A program made the translations under genes and the position numbers. A stretch of 35,846 nt of DNA from contig JAPDQY010000044.1 of assembly GCA_034505235.1 (NCBI GenBank), positions 1 through 35,846 on the forward strand, in the 5' to 3' direction. Below the pieces are notes generated by a model. That model did no database searches. It was not told where the DNA came from and saw only the letters and a program-made list of their open reading frames with translations. Positions 16,401 to 25,070 of this stretch are shown here, in pieces (position 1 is the stretch's first letter; each line of letters begins with the position of its first letter). This stretch comes from Coneutiohabitans thermophilus. GTDB taxonomy: Bacteria > Zhuqueibacterota > Zhuqueibacteria > Zhuqueibacterales > Zhuqueibacteraceae.

Positions 16401-18559
16401 TGCGCTGGCAAAATCCCTTTGATCCGAGCCAGATCAGCGGCGCCTATTATCGCTTTGGCGCAGCGCCCGCCTACAACAGCGACGGTTCCTTCGTCGCGGG
16501 GCCACAATTGCAGGAACTCCGGCTGCCGATCACGCGTGAAGGCCGCGTGCCGGTTTACGTTTGGCTGGTCGATGGCCGCGGCAACGTGGATTACCGCAAC
16601 GCGGCACGGGCGGAGTATCGTCACGACCTGACACCACCCTTGCCGGCGCGTGACCTGCGTTTGATCACCGCAAACAGCAGTTCCTGGACGAACGCCGATT
16701 CTCTGATTTTCTCCTGGCAGGCGGCCAGCGACCTGCTCAGCGGCGTGGCGGCCTACGAATTTCGGCTCAACAGCGAACCCATTCTCAAACTGCCCGGCAG
16801 CGTCACGCGGCTGGTGCATCGCTCACAGCTCAACGAGGGCAAACAACGCTGGCAGATAACCCCGCTTGACAGCGCGGGCAATCGCGGGCCGGTGGTGTTT
16901 GCCACCTTTGGCGTGGATCGCACGGCACCCTTCATCACACATGCCCCAATTGACACGGCAGAGAGCGGCCGGCCGTTGGTGCTGCGCGCAACCGCCGGCG
17001 ATGGACTCTCCGGTGTGGCAGGGTTGCGGGTTTGGCAGCGCCGTGCCGGTGCCGCGGAATTTGTGGCACAAGCGATGCATCGTGAAGACAGTGCGTATGT
17101 CACCACCCTCAGCGGCGAAACCGTGGCCCCCGCCGGCTTCGAATATTATCTCGAGGCCGCCGATTCCGCCGGCAACGTCGCGCTTTCCACGCCGGTCAAT
17201 GCCGCCGCCTGGCATGCCGTGGTGACGCGCAGCAGTCGAATTCCCGCCCCGCAGGCAACGCCAGCCGGCTACTATCAACTCGTGGCCCTGCCCTATCGCG
17301 TCATGGTGCCTGCGGTGGAGGCCGTTTTTGCAGATGATTTCGGCGCGTATGATCCGGTGCGCTGGCGCCTGTTTGCCTATGATCCGGCGCGCGGCAATGT
17401 CGAATTTGGCCATTACGATTTTCGCACGCTCGAACCCGGCAAAGGTTACTGGCTGATCACGGCGGCCCGCAGGAGTTTTTCCCTGGACGAAAGTTATTCG
17501 ATCACCACCAGCGGGGATTTTCTGCTGACCTTGCAGCCCGGCTGGAATCTCATCGCCTCGCCATGGGATTTTCCTGTTGATTGGAGTGCCGTGCAAAAGC
17601 CCGATGGTGTGGAGGCGCAGCTCTGGGCCTTTGACGGCCGACAATACCTCGCTGCCGGCAATGAGATGCTGCCCTGGCAGGGCTACTTCGTTCACAATCT
17701 CACGGCGCAACCCCAAACGCTGCGCATTCCGCCGCGCCGGGCCTCCGGCCTGAACAAGCCCGCAGCGCCGGCCTTTCCTCCGCCCGCCGGCACCGTCACG
17801 TGGTGGCTGCAGTTGCGACTGAGCGATGGCGAATTTCATGACGATCACAACTGGCTGGGTGTGGCACCGGCAGCAGAGGAAGAGTGGGATGCGCTCGATT
17901 GGAGCGAACCGCCCACGGCGCTGGGCAACTCGGTGTCATTGCGGTTCAATCGTCGTGCCTGGCGGCACTATGGTGGCGATTACACCGCGGATTTCCGGCC
18001 GCCGGCAGAAGGTGTGCAAAGCTGGCCGTTTGAAATTGCCGGCAGCAACCCGGGTAAAACCCTGCAACTTGCCTTGTCCACTGCCGCATTTCCGGAGGAC
18101 TGGCAGATACTGCTCACCGACGAGAACGGTGAAATGCTGCATCAGTTCGATTTTGCCACTGGCACCAGCCTTGCTTTGCGCAGCAGCAGCAGTGCGCGTC
18201 GTTTGATCTTGTGGGTGGGACCGGCACAGGAGATGGCAACGGCCGGACTGCTCACAACGCAGGGCTTCGCGCTGGCACCGGGCTATCCCAATCCCGCGCG
18301 ACTGCAGGGCGGACAAAATGCCGTGAGTGTCATCCGATTCCATTTGCCGGTGGCGGCGCCGGTCACGCTGGAAATTTTTGATGTGCTGGGCCGCAAAATT
18401 CGCACACTGGCGGCCGGCCGGCATTTTGCAGCCGGTGTGCAGGAGCTGATGTGGGATGGCCGGGATCAAGCGGGGGACGAGGTGGCGGCGGGAGTGTATG
18501 TTTATCGTTTGAGAACTCCCCGCTTCACCGCAAGTCAAAAAGTGATCGTGATCAAGTGA
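13469..18559 (+). CDS. Giant secreted beta-propeller / cadherin-like protein with FlgD-type C-terminal domain
   Basis: A 1696-residue extracytoplasmic protein. A long N-terminal region ends in a hydrophobic signal core (LSALALLLLTG) with likely cleavage after LRA. Residues about 65-490 hold eight repeats of roughly 50 residues (pattern VWQDER...DIYAQRL...G..LW...G), likely a beta-propeller. Five cadherin-like/dystroglycan-type Ig repeats follow (starting near 492, 585, 675, 766 and 858, each with a W-L and an LxGTP-like motif). Then come fibronectin-III-like domains (about 953-1255), a further beta-rich region, and a C-terminal module from about 1591 (GYPNP, VTLEIFDVLGRKIRTL, WDGRDQAGDEVAAGVYVYRL). 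This C-terminus matches FlgD-Ig/type-A sorting domains of FCB bacteria, suggesting secretion to the surface. The ATG at 13469 is preceded by GGAGA. Its stop overlaps the kinase start. Confidence 0.85.
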   Translation: MQKRMASTNTPGFRKVIFHHPNGRLSQVAGKKHHRQPTCLSALALLLLTGTTTLPLRAQQNLPVVIATGRQHVSAVAALPAGGAVIAWRDERSTAALFAQRLNESWHPVWAANGIAVSNPSSKVEAYSGVLAADGSGDLILVWQSSQDDDGDIYAQRLNPRGVRLWGENGVLVYKGSREQGLPIVVSDGAGGAFIVWQDERQGGKDIYAQRLSAGGTRLWPESGVVIGQTRREQMLADAAATPDGGFVVAWSDERYNPYRVLVQRVDSAGRNLWGTGVSVANPLRHQRAPRLAVVPGSTPDFTLRVAWLEGRLLSSPNVYVQSLSANGALQWNSAVAAGRNSAEQSAIQMLANLDGSVLLVWQDGRNDLTDIYGQRVAASGTLLWGNDGLAIARVTKSQTQPRLASDGAGGLICAWLDDRSGANLAVQRITADGKAAWAVNGVLIKAGDGKTTQPAIAATATGGVLVSWTDSRKGNEDIFAQPVSAAGGAENIVPVITSTPVLAAQVGSLYTYRVSAIDFDSETAPAVRLQSAPAWLRLEDSSATLSGTPAEADTGSSLVTLLAVDQAGASARQSYSLRVNPDPDIPRIISQPDTLAREDQKYFYQIKVVGAGSDPGLRYELKTDAGWLSLSAQGELSGLPLNEHVGSYAVTITVTNSQNKSARQQFRLRVENTNDAPAIVSGPPPAAVEDSPYQFSLEARDPDAGDTLTFTAPRKPVWLQLSAAGVLTGTPRRTNLNDTLITVVVNDRAGARDQKTYVIPIRAVNHPPRITSTPPTTALEDALWQYHITASDSDAGERLSFVALERPGWLSLDASTGLLQGTPANEHVGEHRVQIQVQDRAGASDQQSFNVRVINSNDPPVFTSRPDTIALVDSLYRYPVAVQEIDAGDRATITVAAKPAWLIWESAGNLLAGVPAISDTGSVNVTLLASDQAGGTAVQQFRLKVFSLAAPDNSAPGAPQNLTVLPGQWSRATQITVRWQNPFDPSQISGAYYRFGAAPAYNSDGSFVAGPQLQELRLPITREGRVPVYVWLVDGRGNVDYRNAARAEYRHDLTPPLPARDLRLITANSSSWTNADSLIFSWQAASDLLSGVAAYEFRLNSEPILKLPGSVTRLVHRSQLNEGKQRWQITPLDSAGNRGPVVFATFGVDRTAPFITHAPIDTAESGRPLVLRATAGDGLSGVAGLRVWQRRAGAAEFVAQAMHREDSAYVTTLSGETVAPAGFEYYLEAADSAGNVALSTPVNAAAWHAVVTRSSRIPAPQATPAGYYQLVALPYRVMVPAVEAVFADDFGAYDPVRWRLFAYDPARGNVEFGHYDFRTLEPGKGYWLITAARRSFSLDESYSITTSGDFLLTLQPGWNLIASPWDFPVDWSAVQKPDGVEAQLWAFDGRQYLAAGNEMLPWQGYFVHNLTAQPQTLRIPPRRASGLNKPAAPAFPPPAGTVTWWLQLRLSDGEFHDDHNWLGVAPAAEEEWDALDWSEPPTALGNSVSLRFNRRAWRHYGGDYTADFRPPAEGVQSWPFEIAGSNPGKTLQLALSTAAFPEDWQILLTDENGEMLHQFDFATGTSLALRSSSSARRLILWVGPAQEMATAGLLTTQGFALAPGYPNPARLQGGQNAVSVIRFHLPVAAPVTLEIFDVLGRKIRTLAAGRHFAAGVQELMWDGRDQAGDEVAAGVYVYRLRTPRFTASQKVIVIK

Positions 18560-21198
18560 AGTCAGCCCACGCCAAAGCATCGCTGTGCCTGCTGATCGGG
18601 ATCCTGCTGCTTGTTTGCTCCGGCCTGCAGGCGCAAGGCAAAAATCAGCAGCGCGCCCAGAGTCTCTACCAGCAAGCGTTGAAAGCCAAAAACGCGCAGG
18701 ATCGGCTCGCGTGGTTGCGCCAGGCGCGGGGATTGGATCCCTCTGCCGCCAAAATCGCATATGCCCTAGGCCGGGAATTTTATCAGCAAGCGCGCCTGGA
18801 TTCGGCGGTGGCGCATTTCGAACAAGTGATTTTGTTGGATCCCACGCTCGCCGAGCAGGTGGGACTGCGCACCCTGCTGCCGCCGGCCTACAACACGCTC
18901 GCCAACCGCCATCTCGGCAGCGGCGATCCCGCCGCCGGCCTGGCTGCCGCGGTTGCGGCCCTGCGGCACAACGAGAATTTTGCACCCGCTCTGGCCATAG
19001 CTTTGCAAGCCAGCATTCAGCTCAATCGCCATGCCGAGGCGGTGCAATTCGGCGAACGGCTGGTGCGGGTGCAGCCCACAGCGCGCAATCACTACCATCT
19101 TGGCATGGCTTACGAGGCCGGCCAGGAGCCTGCCCCGGCCGCGCAGCAGTATCGTCAGGCGCTCAACCTCGATCCCGGTTATGAAGCAGCCCGACAAAAA
19201 CTGGAGCAGTTGGAAAAAGCCGCCCAACCGGCGGAAACTGTTCCAAACCCGGCTTCGCCGCCCCTGATTTCCAAAAACAAGCGCGATGAGTTGCGAAGCA
19301 AAAAAACGGCCCTCCGCACCGGTGAGCAGCAGCCCCGGCCGACACCGGAATTCCGCCGCAAAAACGAAAACAAGCCGGAAACAGATGGAGGCGAGCGCAA
19401 GCAACTCATTCCGGAGGTGGTCTATGAAACCGGGACGCTGCGGCTCGCCAAACCCCGCTTGGAGATCATACCCTTCCTCGATTCGATTCAACACCGCAAT
19501 CGCGAACGCGAACTGGCAGAGCGGGAATCCGAAGCCGGTGACCTCTGGTTGCGGCTGATGATTCTGATGTTGCCCGCCGCCCTGCTGTGGTATTATCTCA
19601 AACGCCGGCCGCTTTCCCGGCAGATGATCCTTGCCGATCTCGAGCGTACATACACTGCTGTCGCAGCGGGAGCCGGCCGGCCCCTCAGCCGCCTCAGGGC
19701 GAGACTGCGCCGCAACCTGCCATCGCCGGCGCCCGCGCCTGCACTGGCATTATCGAACCCGGCTGCAACGGCGACGCTCGCTTCGGGCACTCCGACAGAC
19801 CACGCGGTGGACGGGGAAGAACGAGCCGCACCGCTGCCCCACACATCCGGACAGCACATGGAACCAACCGGAAACAACATCATGGACGATGACAAAACGC
19901 CGGAGGCTGCCGCCGGCTTCGGCCTGCAAACCGAAATTCTCTTTGCCGAAATGATTGCCGCCTCACCCGGTCAAATTGATGTCGCAGAGACCGTACCGGA
20001 AAAAGAATCGGTCGTCGCGCTCGCGCCCGCCCCTGTCATGACCACCGCGTCTGCCAATCTCAGCGAGCTTGCGCCTGCCGCACGGCCGGATGCTGAGCAC
20101 CTCGAATTTCTTGCAGCCTCATCCTGGCAAGAAGTTGAACCGGCGTCAACCGCCCGGCAGAACACCGCGGTCTCTTTGCTGCACGAGCTGGAGGGCGAGC
20201 CCCCGCTCGACATCGTCGAGCCGGACCTCCTCTTCGAGCGCGACAAGGCAGTGGCCGCAACACAGACGTTGCACAACGGCGCAGCCTGCAAGCCGACAGA
20301 CACCGCAACATCCACCCCGGCATCCGATTCAGGCGCCCATGGCGAACACCCGCCACAGCAGCCGGCAGCGCCGTCCAAAATCAACCGCTATGTGATCGAA
20401 CGGGAAATCTCCAAGGGTGCCAGCGGCCGCATCTACAAGGCGTGGGACCCCAAACTCGACCGGGCCGTGGTGTTGAAGATCGTGCATTATGGTCTGGGCG
20501 TTTCGACGCAGGAGATTCATGTCCTGAAGGACCGCATCTACCGGGAAGCCCGCGCCATTGCCAAGCTCCATCATCCCAACATCGTGGTGGTGTATGACAT
20601 CGATGACGAGCCGGACTTTTCCTACATCGTGATGGAGCATCTTGAGGGCCGCGATCTCGGCCAAATTTTGCAGAACGGCCAGCCTCTGCCCTGCAGCCGC
20701 GCGCTGGACATCGTCCTGCAAGTTTGCAGCGCCCTGGAATATGCCCATCAGGCGGGGGTGTTTCACCGTGACATCAAACCCTCCAACATCATGCTGCTCG
20801 CCAATGAGGAGATCAAGGTGATGGATTTCGGCATTGCCAAGATCAACGACTATCTCACGCTCACGCAAACCGGCCGCGTGCTGGGCACGCCCAGTTACAT
20901 GGCGCCCGAACAAATCGAGGGGCACGACACCGATGGCCGCGCCGATCTGTTTTCCCTGGGAGTGGTGTTGTATGAATTGCTGGCCGGCAAGCGCCCCTTC
21001 CTGGCGGACACGCTGGCGTCGCTGGCCTACAAAATCGTGCACACGCCGCATCCGCCGTTGTGCCGGGAGAACAGCGCATTGCCGCCGGAACTGGAGGAGG
21101 TGCTCGATCGCGCACTGGCCAAAAAACCGGCGGCGCGCTTTCAAAGCGCCGCGGCGTTTCGCGAAGCGCTGCTGCGGGTGCGCCGCACACTGGCATGA
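18556..21198 (+). CDS. Transmembrane TPR / Ser-Thr protein kinase
   Basis: An 880-residue protein that begins at a GTG overlapping the stop codon of the preceding gene (GTGA), which implies translational coupling. An N-terminal signal or TM segment (ASLCLLIGILLLVCSGLQA) is followed by TPR-like helical repeats (about 30-230), a charged linker, and a TM helix at about 329-346. That helix is followed by KRR, so the C-terminal side should be cytoplasmic. After an acidic, low-complexity stretch comes a kinase domain (about 609-875). It has the glycine loop SKGASGRIYKAW, VVLKIV, HRDIKPSN (from 737), DFGIAK, GTPSYMAPEQ and DLFSLGVVLYELLAG, so the catalytic residues appear intact. A periplasmic TPR part would sense a ligand, perhaps the co-encoded giant protein, and signal inward. 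The kinase lies at the C-terminus rather than the more usual N-terminus. Confidence 0.88.
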   Translation: MKSAHAKASLCLLIGILLLVCSGLQAQGKNQQRAQSLYQQALKAKNAQDRLAWLRQARGLDPSAAKIAYALGREFYQQARLDSAVAHFEQVILLDPTLAEQVGLRTLLPPAYNTLANRHLGSGDPAAGLAAAVAALRHNENFAPALAIALQASIQLNRHAEAVQFGERLVRVQPTARNHYHLGMAYEAGQEPAPAAQQYRQALNLDPGYEAARQKLEQLEKAAQPAETVPNPASPPLISKNKRDELRSKKTALRTGEQQPRPTPEFRRKNENKPETDGGERKQLIPEVVYETGTLRLAKPRLEIIPFLDSIQHRNRERELAERESEAGDLWLRLMILMLPAALLWYYLKRRPLSRQMILADLERTYTAVAAGAGRPLSRLRARLRRNLPSPAPAPALALSNPAATATLASGTPTDHAVDGEERAAPLPHTSGQHMEPTGNNIMDDDKTPEAAAGFGLQTEILFAEMIAASPGQIDVAETVPEKESVVALAPAPVMTTASANLSELAPAARPDAEHLEFLAASSWQEVEPASTARQNTAVSLLHELEGEPPLDIVEPDLLFERDKAVAATQTLHNGAACKPTDTATSTPASDSGAHGEHPPQQPAAPSKINRYVIEREISKGASGRIYKAWDPKLDRAVVLKIVHYGLGVSTQEIHVLKDRIYREARAIAKLHHPNIVVVYDIDDEPDFSYIVMEHLEGRDLGQILQNGQPLPCSRALDIVLQVCSALEYAHQAGVFHRDIKPSNIMLLANEEIKVMDFGIAKINDYLTLTQTGRVLGTPSYMAPEQIEGHDTDGRADLFSLGVVLYELLAGKRPFLADTLASLAYKIVHTPHPPLCRENSALPPELEEVLDRALAKKPAARFQSAAAFREALLRVRRTLA

Positions 21199-21231
21199 GC
21201 AGCGCAGGGTGGGAACTGGGCGGGCGTCGGT

Positions 21232-21603
21232 TTAGAGGATGTACTGCCGGATGTCGAAATTGGGATCGGCTGCCATCAATTTGCGGAGGGCTTCGGCCGG
21301 GCGGTCGAGCACGCGAAAACCATTGAGTTCGCAGCCGGCGGCCATCAACTCACTGCGGATGTGGAGAAAAGCTTCGTACCACGCCACCAGTGCACGCGTG
21401 GAGAGTTGTTGCAGCTCGGCGGCGATTTCCCGTGTGTCCAGATCGACGACACCGCGGTTGAGCGCGGCTTGATAATCGACCTGGTTCAAAATATCCTGAA
21501 TGACGTTTTTCTTGAGGGCCTGATCTTCGCCCGCCACCGCCCGGCCGGCGCGGCGGTGGTCGTCACGGCCCGGACGGTCGGCGGCGGGGGACGGGGGATA
21601 CAT
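21232..21603 (-). CDS. Hypothetical protein downstream of the NtrC-type regulator
   Basis: A 123-residue mainly helical protein. The first 30 residues are Pro/Arg-rich and probably disordered. The rest (KKNVIQDILNQVDYQAALN ... ELQQLSTRALVAWYEAFLHIRSELMAAG) is helical and ends in a segment containing ADPNFDIRQYIL. A GGGAGG just upstream of the ATG at 21603 supports this start over the longer open frame. It lies about 80 bases downstream of the sigma-54 regulator on the same strand, so they may be co-transcribed. I recognise no family. Confidence 0.6.
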   Translation of the reverse strand: MYPPSPAADRPGRDDHRRAGRAVAGEDQALKKNVIQDILNQVDYQAALNRGVVDLDTREIAAELQQLSTRALVAWYEAFLHIRSELMAAGCELNGFRVLDRPAEALRKLMAADPNFDIRQYIL

Positions 21604-21680
21604 GAGGCCCTCCCGGGGTGTTTGGTGCATTCTCTGCTTTGGCATGAGGCGTTGCAAATCCCGCTGGTTTTGCCGCGATG

Positions 21681-23165
21681 CTATTGTGCGCGGCGCGGCG
21701 AAAGTGTGATATCGTAGTGCTTGAGCATGCGATAAATCGTCATGCGGTGCACGCCGGCCTTGCGGGCGACGCGGCTGATGTTGCCGTTGCAGCGGTTCAT
21801 CAGCTCGATGAGATACTCCCGTTCGAATTTTTCCACCCATTGCTGGCGCGCTTCGCGCAGGGGCAGGTCGATGGCGTGTTTCACCGGCGCTTTGTCGTCA
21901 ACACGGCTGTGCATCTGCACGGTCTCGCGCAGATAGCCGGGCAAATCCGCGGCTTCGACGCGCGGTCCGCTGGCCAGCGAGGCCACTCTCTCCATGACGT
22001 TTTGCAATTCCCGCACATTACCCGGCCAGGAATAACCCACCAGGCAGGCCAGCGCTTCTGGTGCAATCTCCAGCACGCGCGTGCCGTTGGCGCTGGCAAA
22101 CTTTTCAAGAAAACTCTGACACAACAGCGGGATGTCGTCCTTGCGCTCGCGCAACGGCGGCAGCGTGATCGGAATGACGTTGAGACGATAGTACAAATCG
22201 TGCCGCAGGGCGCGGTCTTTCACCGCGGCAAAGGGCTCGCGATTGGTCGCGGAGATGACGCGCATGTCGACTTCAATCAAGTCCTTGCCGCCCAACCGGC
22301 GAAATTGGCGCTCTTGCAGCACGCGCAACAACTTGGCCTGCAAATCGAGATTGAGTTCGGTGATCTCATCCAAAAAGAACGTGCCGGTGTGTGCCAGCTC
22401 CAGCAGACCGCGTTTCGCCGTCACCGCGCCGGTGAACGCGCCCTTTTCATAGCCGAACAATTCGCTTTCCAGCAGATTGCCGGGCAGGGCCACGCAATCC
22501 ACCGCGATGAACGGGCCGCGGGCACGCTGGCTGTGCGCATGAATGCTGCGCGCAATCAACTCCTTGCCGGTGCCGCTTTCCCCGTAGATCAAAATATTCG
22601 CGTCGGTTTTGGCCACTTTGCGAATGCGTTCGAAAATTTCCCGCATGCGTTGATTGCGGCCAATGATGTTCTCGAAGCCAAAGTTGGTGCCGGCCGGCGC
22701 GGGCGGGCGTTCGCGGTGATTGTGCGCAGCCAGCGCCTGATCGATCGCGCGCAGCAATTCTGCCCCGGCAAACGGCTTTTGCAGTTGCTGCAGTCGTGTG
22801 CCCGCCTCCCCGGCTTGATGCGCGCGGCCGGCCGCACCGCCGGGGGCGGCCAGCATGATCACCGGCACCTGGCGCAGGTGGGCATATTCGGCGCTGCCGG
22901 TCAGTTCGCGGTAGACAGCGTAGCCGTCACGATCCGGCAGCATCGCATCCAACAGCACCACATCGGCCCGGCCGCGGCGCAGCAGTTCCAGACCCTGACT
23001 GCCGTCGCGGGCCGAGAGGAAATCATAACCGGCTTTTGTCACCAACATGCGACACAAATCATGCAAAGCGGGATCGTTGTCAATCAGAAGAACGGTGCGT
23101 CGGGTGCCGTTGTTTTTCTCCGCGGGAATCACAGGCTCCGGTGAGGTCTGGCTGGGTTGCATCAT
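21681..23165 (-). CDS. NtrC-family sigma-54-dependent response regulator
   Basis: A 494-residue regulator with three domains. The receiver (about 23-145) has the acidic pair in VLLIDNDP, the phospho-acceptor D73 in VVLLDAMLPD, and the conserved Lys in QKPF. The usual Thr/Ser switch position reads Ala (IMLAAPG), which may alter signalling. The AAA+ domain has Walker A GESGTGKE, the sigma-54 contact loop GAFTGA (intact) and Walker B GTFFLDEI. The C-terminal Fis-type helix-turn-helix reads GNISRVARKAGVHRMTIYRML. It should activate sigma-54 promoters when phosphorylated. No histidine kinase is adjacent. The start is the ATG-ATG pair at 23165/23162 after AGGCGAG; the longer open frame to 23312 lacks receiver homology. 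Confidence 0.93.
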   Translation of the reverse strand: MMQPSQTSPEPVIPAEKNNGTRRTVLLIDNDPALHDLCRMLVTKAGYDFLSARDGSQGLELLRRGRADVVLLDAMLPDRDGYAVYRELTGSAEYAHLRQVPVIMLAAPGGAAGRAHQAGEAGTRLQQLQKPFAGAELLRAIDQALAAHNHRERPPAPAGTNFGFENIIGRNQRMREIFERIRKVAKTDANILIYGESGTGKELIARSIHAHSQRARGPFIAVDCVALPGNLLESELFGYEKGAFTGAVTAKRGLLELAHTGTFFLDEITELNLDLQAKLLRVLQERQFRRLGGKDLIEVDMRVISATNREPFAAVKDRALRHDLYYRLNVIPITLPPLRERKDDIPLLCQSFLEKFASANGTRVLEIAPEALACLVGYSWPGNVRELQNVMERVASLASGPRVEAADLPGYLRETVQMHSRVDDKAPVKHAIDLPLREARQQWVEKFEREYLIELMNRCNGNISRVARKAGVHRMTIYRMLKHYDITLSPRRAQ

Positions 23166-23471
23166 ACACTCGCCTGATGAATGAAATGAAGTGGTTCGCG
23201 TCGCGCCGGATGTTGCATGGTTGCTGAGGTTGTGTCTCTTGCGTGTTGCAATGAAACCGTGTCCGGGAACAGCCGCAATTTGCAATAAATTTGACAAATT
23301 TGATGCCATCACACGGGCGCTGGCGGAGAGGCACAGCCGCAGCGAATAATTGCAGGTTAATTCTTCAAATAAAACGCAGGTGGGGGCAGGCGGGAAAAAT
23401 TCGAAATTGCTTCAGCATGAAACACTTGTCCGCGCCTAAACAGAAACACTGCTGCCGGCGCGTTGCACAGG
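23166..23471. other. Intergenic region with an AT-rich perfect palindrome
   Basis: About 300 bases between the regulator start and the symporter stop. The palindrome AAATTTGACAAATTT (23287-23301) sits about 120 bases upstream of the regulator gene and could be an operator or part of its promoter. No coding frame is convincing here. No clear terminator for the symporter is seen. Confidence 0.45.
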
Positions 23472-24983
23472 TCAAACGGGCGGGACCATGCCGCGCGCAG
23501 TTGTGCGCGCCGGCAGACAACGCGCCAGACCAAAGGCCAGCAGCGCGGCCAGCAAACCCCAGAGAATGTAACCCAGTTCGGTGTGCGCCAGCCAGGCCGG
23601 TTCCCAACGCCGCAGCGGGCCGTGCGCTTCGAGAAAATAAAAGAGCAGCGTTCCCACAAACCCGGCTGCGATGGCGGCATGCACCTGGCGTGGTTGGATG
23701 TTGGACAGAAACAGGGCGGCCATCGGTGGAAAGATGGTGGTGGTCAGCACACCCGAAGAGAGATAAAAAATATCCCACAAGGATTCGATGAACAACGCAT
23801 AGACAAACGCCGCGGCAATCGCGAACACGGAAATGAAACGCGGCAGTTTGTGCCAGCGCGCCGGCGGCCAGCGCGACTGCAGTGCCGGCTCGAATATGTC
23901 ATATGAAAGTGACAGGGCCATGACGTTGCCGGTGGTGTCGATGGTGGACATGGCCGCCGCCGCCAACCCCACCACCAATACCACGCTCAGCACCGGCGGC
24001 GCGAAATCCTGCATCATCACCGCGAAGATGGCGGCGCCCCCGGCCAGCCGCGCCGGAATGGTGTCGCCTTGCGGCGGGTACAAATACAAGGCGCTCAACC
24101 CGATGAGCAACGGCCCCAGCGTCACGAAGACAAACGAGTTGAGCGCGGCAAGTGCGACCCCGCGGCGCGCCTCGGCGACCGAGTGCGCCGCCTGCAGGCG
24201 GATCCACACATCCGTGGTGACCAGCCAGCCAGGCAGATAGGCGATGAAGGTCATGATGATCAGCGCCGGCCCGGCCGACCACAATGACACCGCTGGTGCG
24301 CCGGTTTTCGGCGGGGTGGCCAGACGGGCGAAAAAATCCGGGAGTGTGCTCTGCTGCAAAACGGCGTGCCCTCCCAGCGCCGCAATCATGGCGATGAAGA
24401 AGGCCACCAGCGCGAACTGAATCTGGTCGGTGATGACATCCGCCTCGAAACCGCCGAGCGCCGAGTAGGTGGCGACCACCAGCGCGATCAGCAACATCAT
24501 CAACTGCGGCGAGGCCTGCAGCAGCGGCGCCGTGATATGGGCGGCGGCATGAATTTCTGCGCCGCACCAGATGAGATAAACGAAGGCAAGCGGCACGGCC
24601 AGCAACTGCCGGCTGCGCGTGCCGAAACGCCGGCCCACCATCTCCGGTTGTGAAAAGGCCTGCAGCCGGCGCAGGCGCGGCGCGAGCAAAAAAAATCCCA
24701 GCATTGCCAGCAGCCACGGAATCGCCAGCAGCCAGAGCGCGCCCAGGCCATACCAGTAGAAGAGCTGCACACCGTAGACGCAGGACCAACTGATCGACAT
24801 CATGCTCGCTGAAATCGACAAGCCGGAGGCCCAGCCACTCAGGCGCTGCCCGGCCGTCCAAAATTCCTGCGGGCTGTCGCTTTTGCCAGTGGCCGCTGCG
24901 CGCCGGAAACTGCGGATGCCGACGACCACCACGACGAGGGCGTAGAGCAAAAAACCGATCCAGTTCAACACATGCACAGGCAT
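23472..24983 (-). CDS. Sodium:solute symporter (SSS family)
   Basis: A 503-residue polytopic protein with about 13 hydrophobic helices, the usual size for SSS transporters. Family landmarks are the early helix with GWASGLSISASMMSISW, YSALGGFEADVITDQIQF in the middle, and AAAAMSTIDTTGNVMALSLSYDIF, which corresponds to the conserved STxDS region. It would take up a solute with sodium across the inner membrane. The substrate cannot be told from sequence. The ATG at 24983 (MPVHVLNWIGFLLYAL) starts just before the first helix, and the upstream extension to 25058 is unlikely. It follows the SRPBCC gene by about 90 bases on the same strand. Confidence 0.9.
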   Translation of the reverse strand: MPVHVLNWIGFLLYALVVVVVGIRSFRRAAATGKSDSPQEFWTAGQRLSGWASGLSISASMMSISWSCVYGVQLFYWYGLGALWLLAIPWLLAMLGFFLLAPRLRRLQAFSQPEMVGRRFGTRSRQLLAVPLAFVYLIWCGAEIHAAAHITAPLLQASPQLMMLLIALVVATYSALGGFEADVITDQIQFALVAFFIAMIAALGGHAVLQQSTLPDFFARLATPPKTGAPAVSLWSAGPALIIMTFIAYLPGWLVTTDVWIRLQAAHSVAEARRGVALAALNSFVFVTLGPLLIGLSALYLYPPQGDTIPARLAGGAAIFAVMMQDFAPPVLSVVLVVGLAAAAMSTIDTTGNVMALSLSYDIFEPALQSRWPPARWHKLPRFISVFAIAAAFVYALFIESLWDIFYLSSGVLTTTIFPPMAALFLSNIQPRQVHAAIAAGFVGTLLFYFLEAHGPLRRWEPAWLAHTELGYILWGLLAALLAFGLARCLPARTTARGMVPPV

Positions 24984-25070
24984 GGCAGGCGGCTCGCAGG
25001 AGATCAGTTGGTCTTTTTGGTTTTGGAAAATGGCGAATGCGCGGGCATGTGGTCGCACCCGCCGCCAGGC

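Noticed and set aside
13628..16819. Two long minus-strand open frames opposite the giant secreted protein
   Set aside because: The plus-strand protein has clear repeat domains. The antisense translations are low in recognisable motifs and mirror the repeats.
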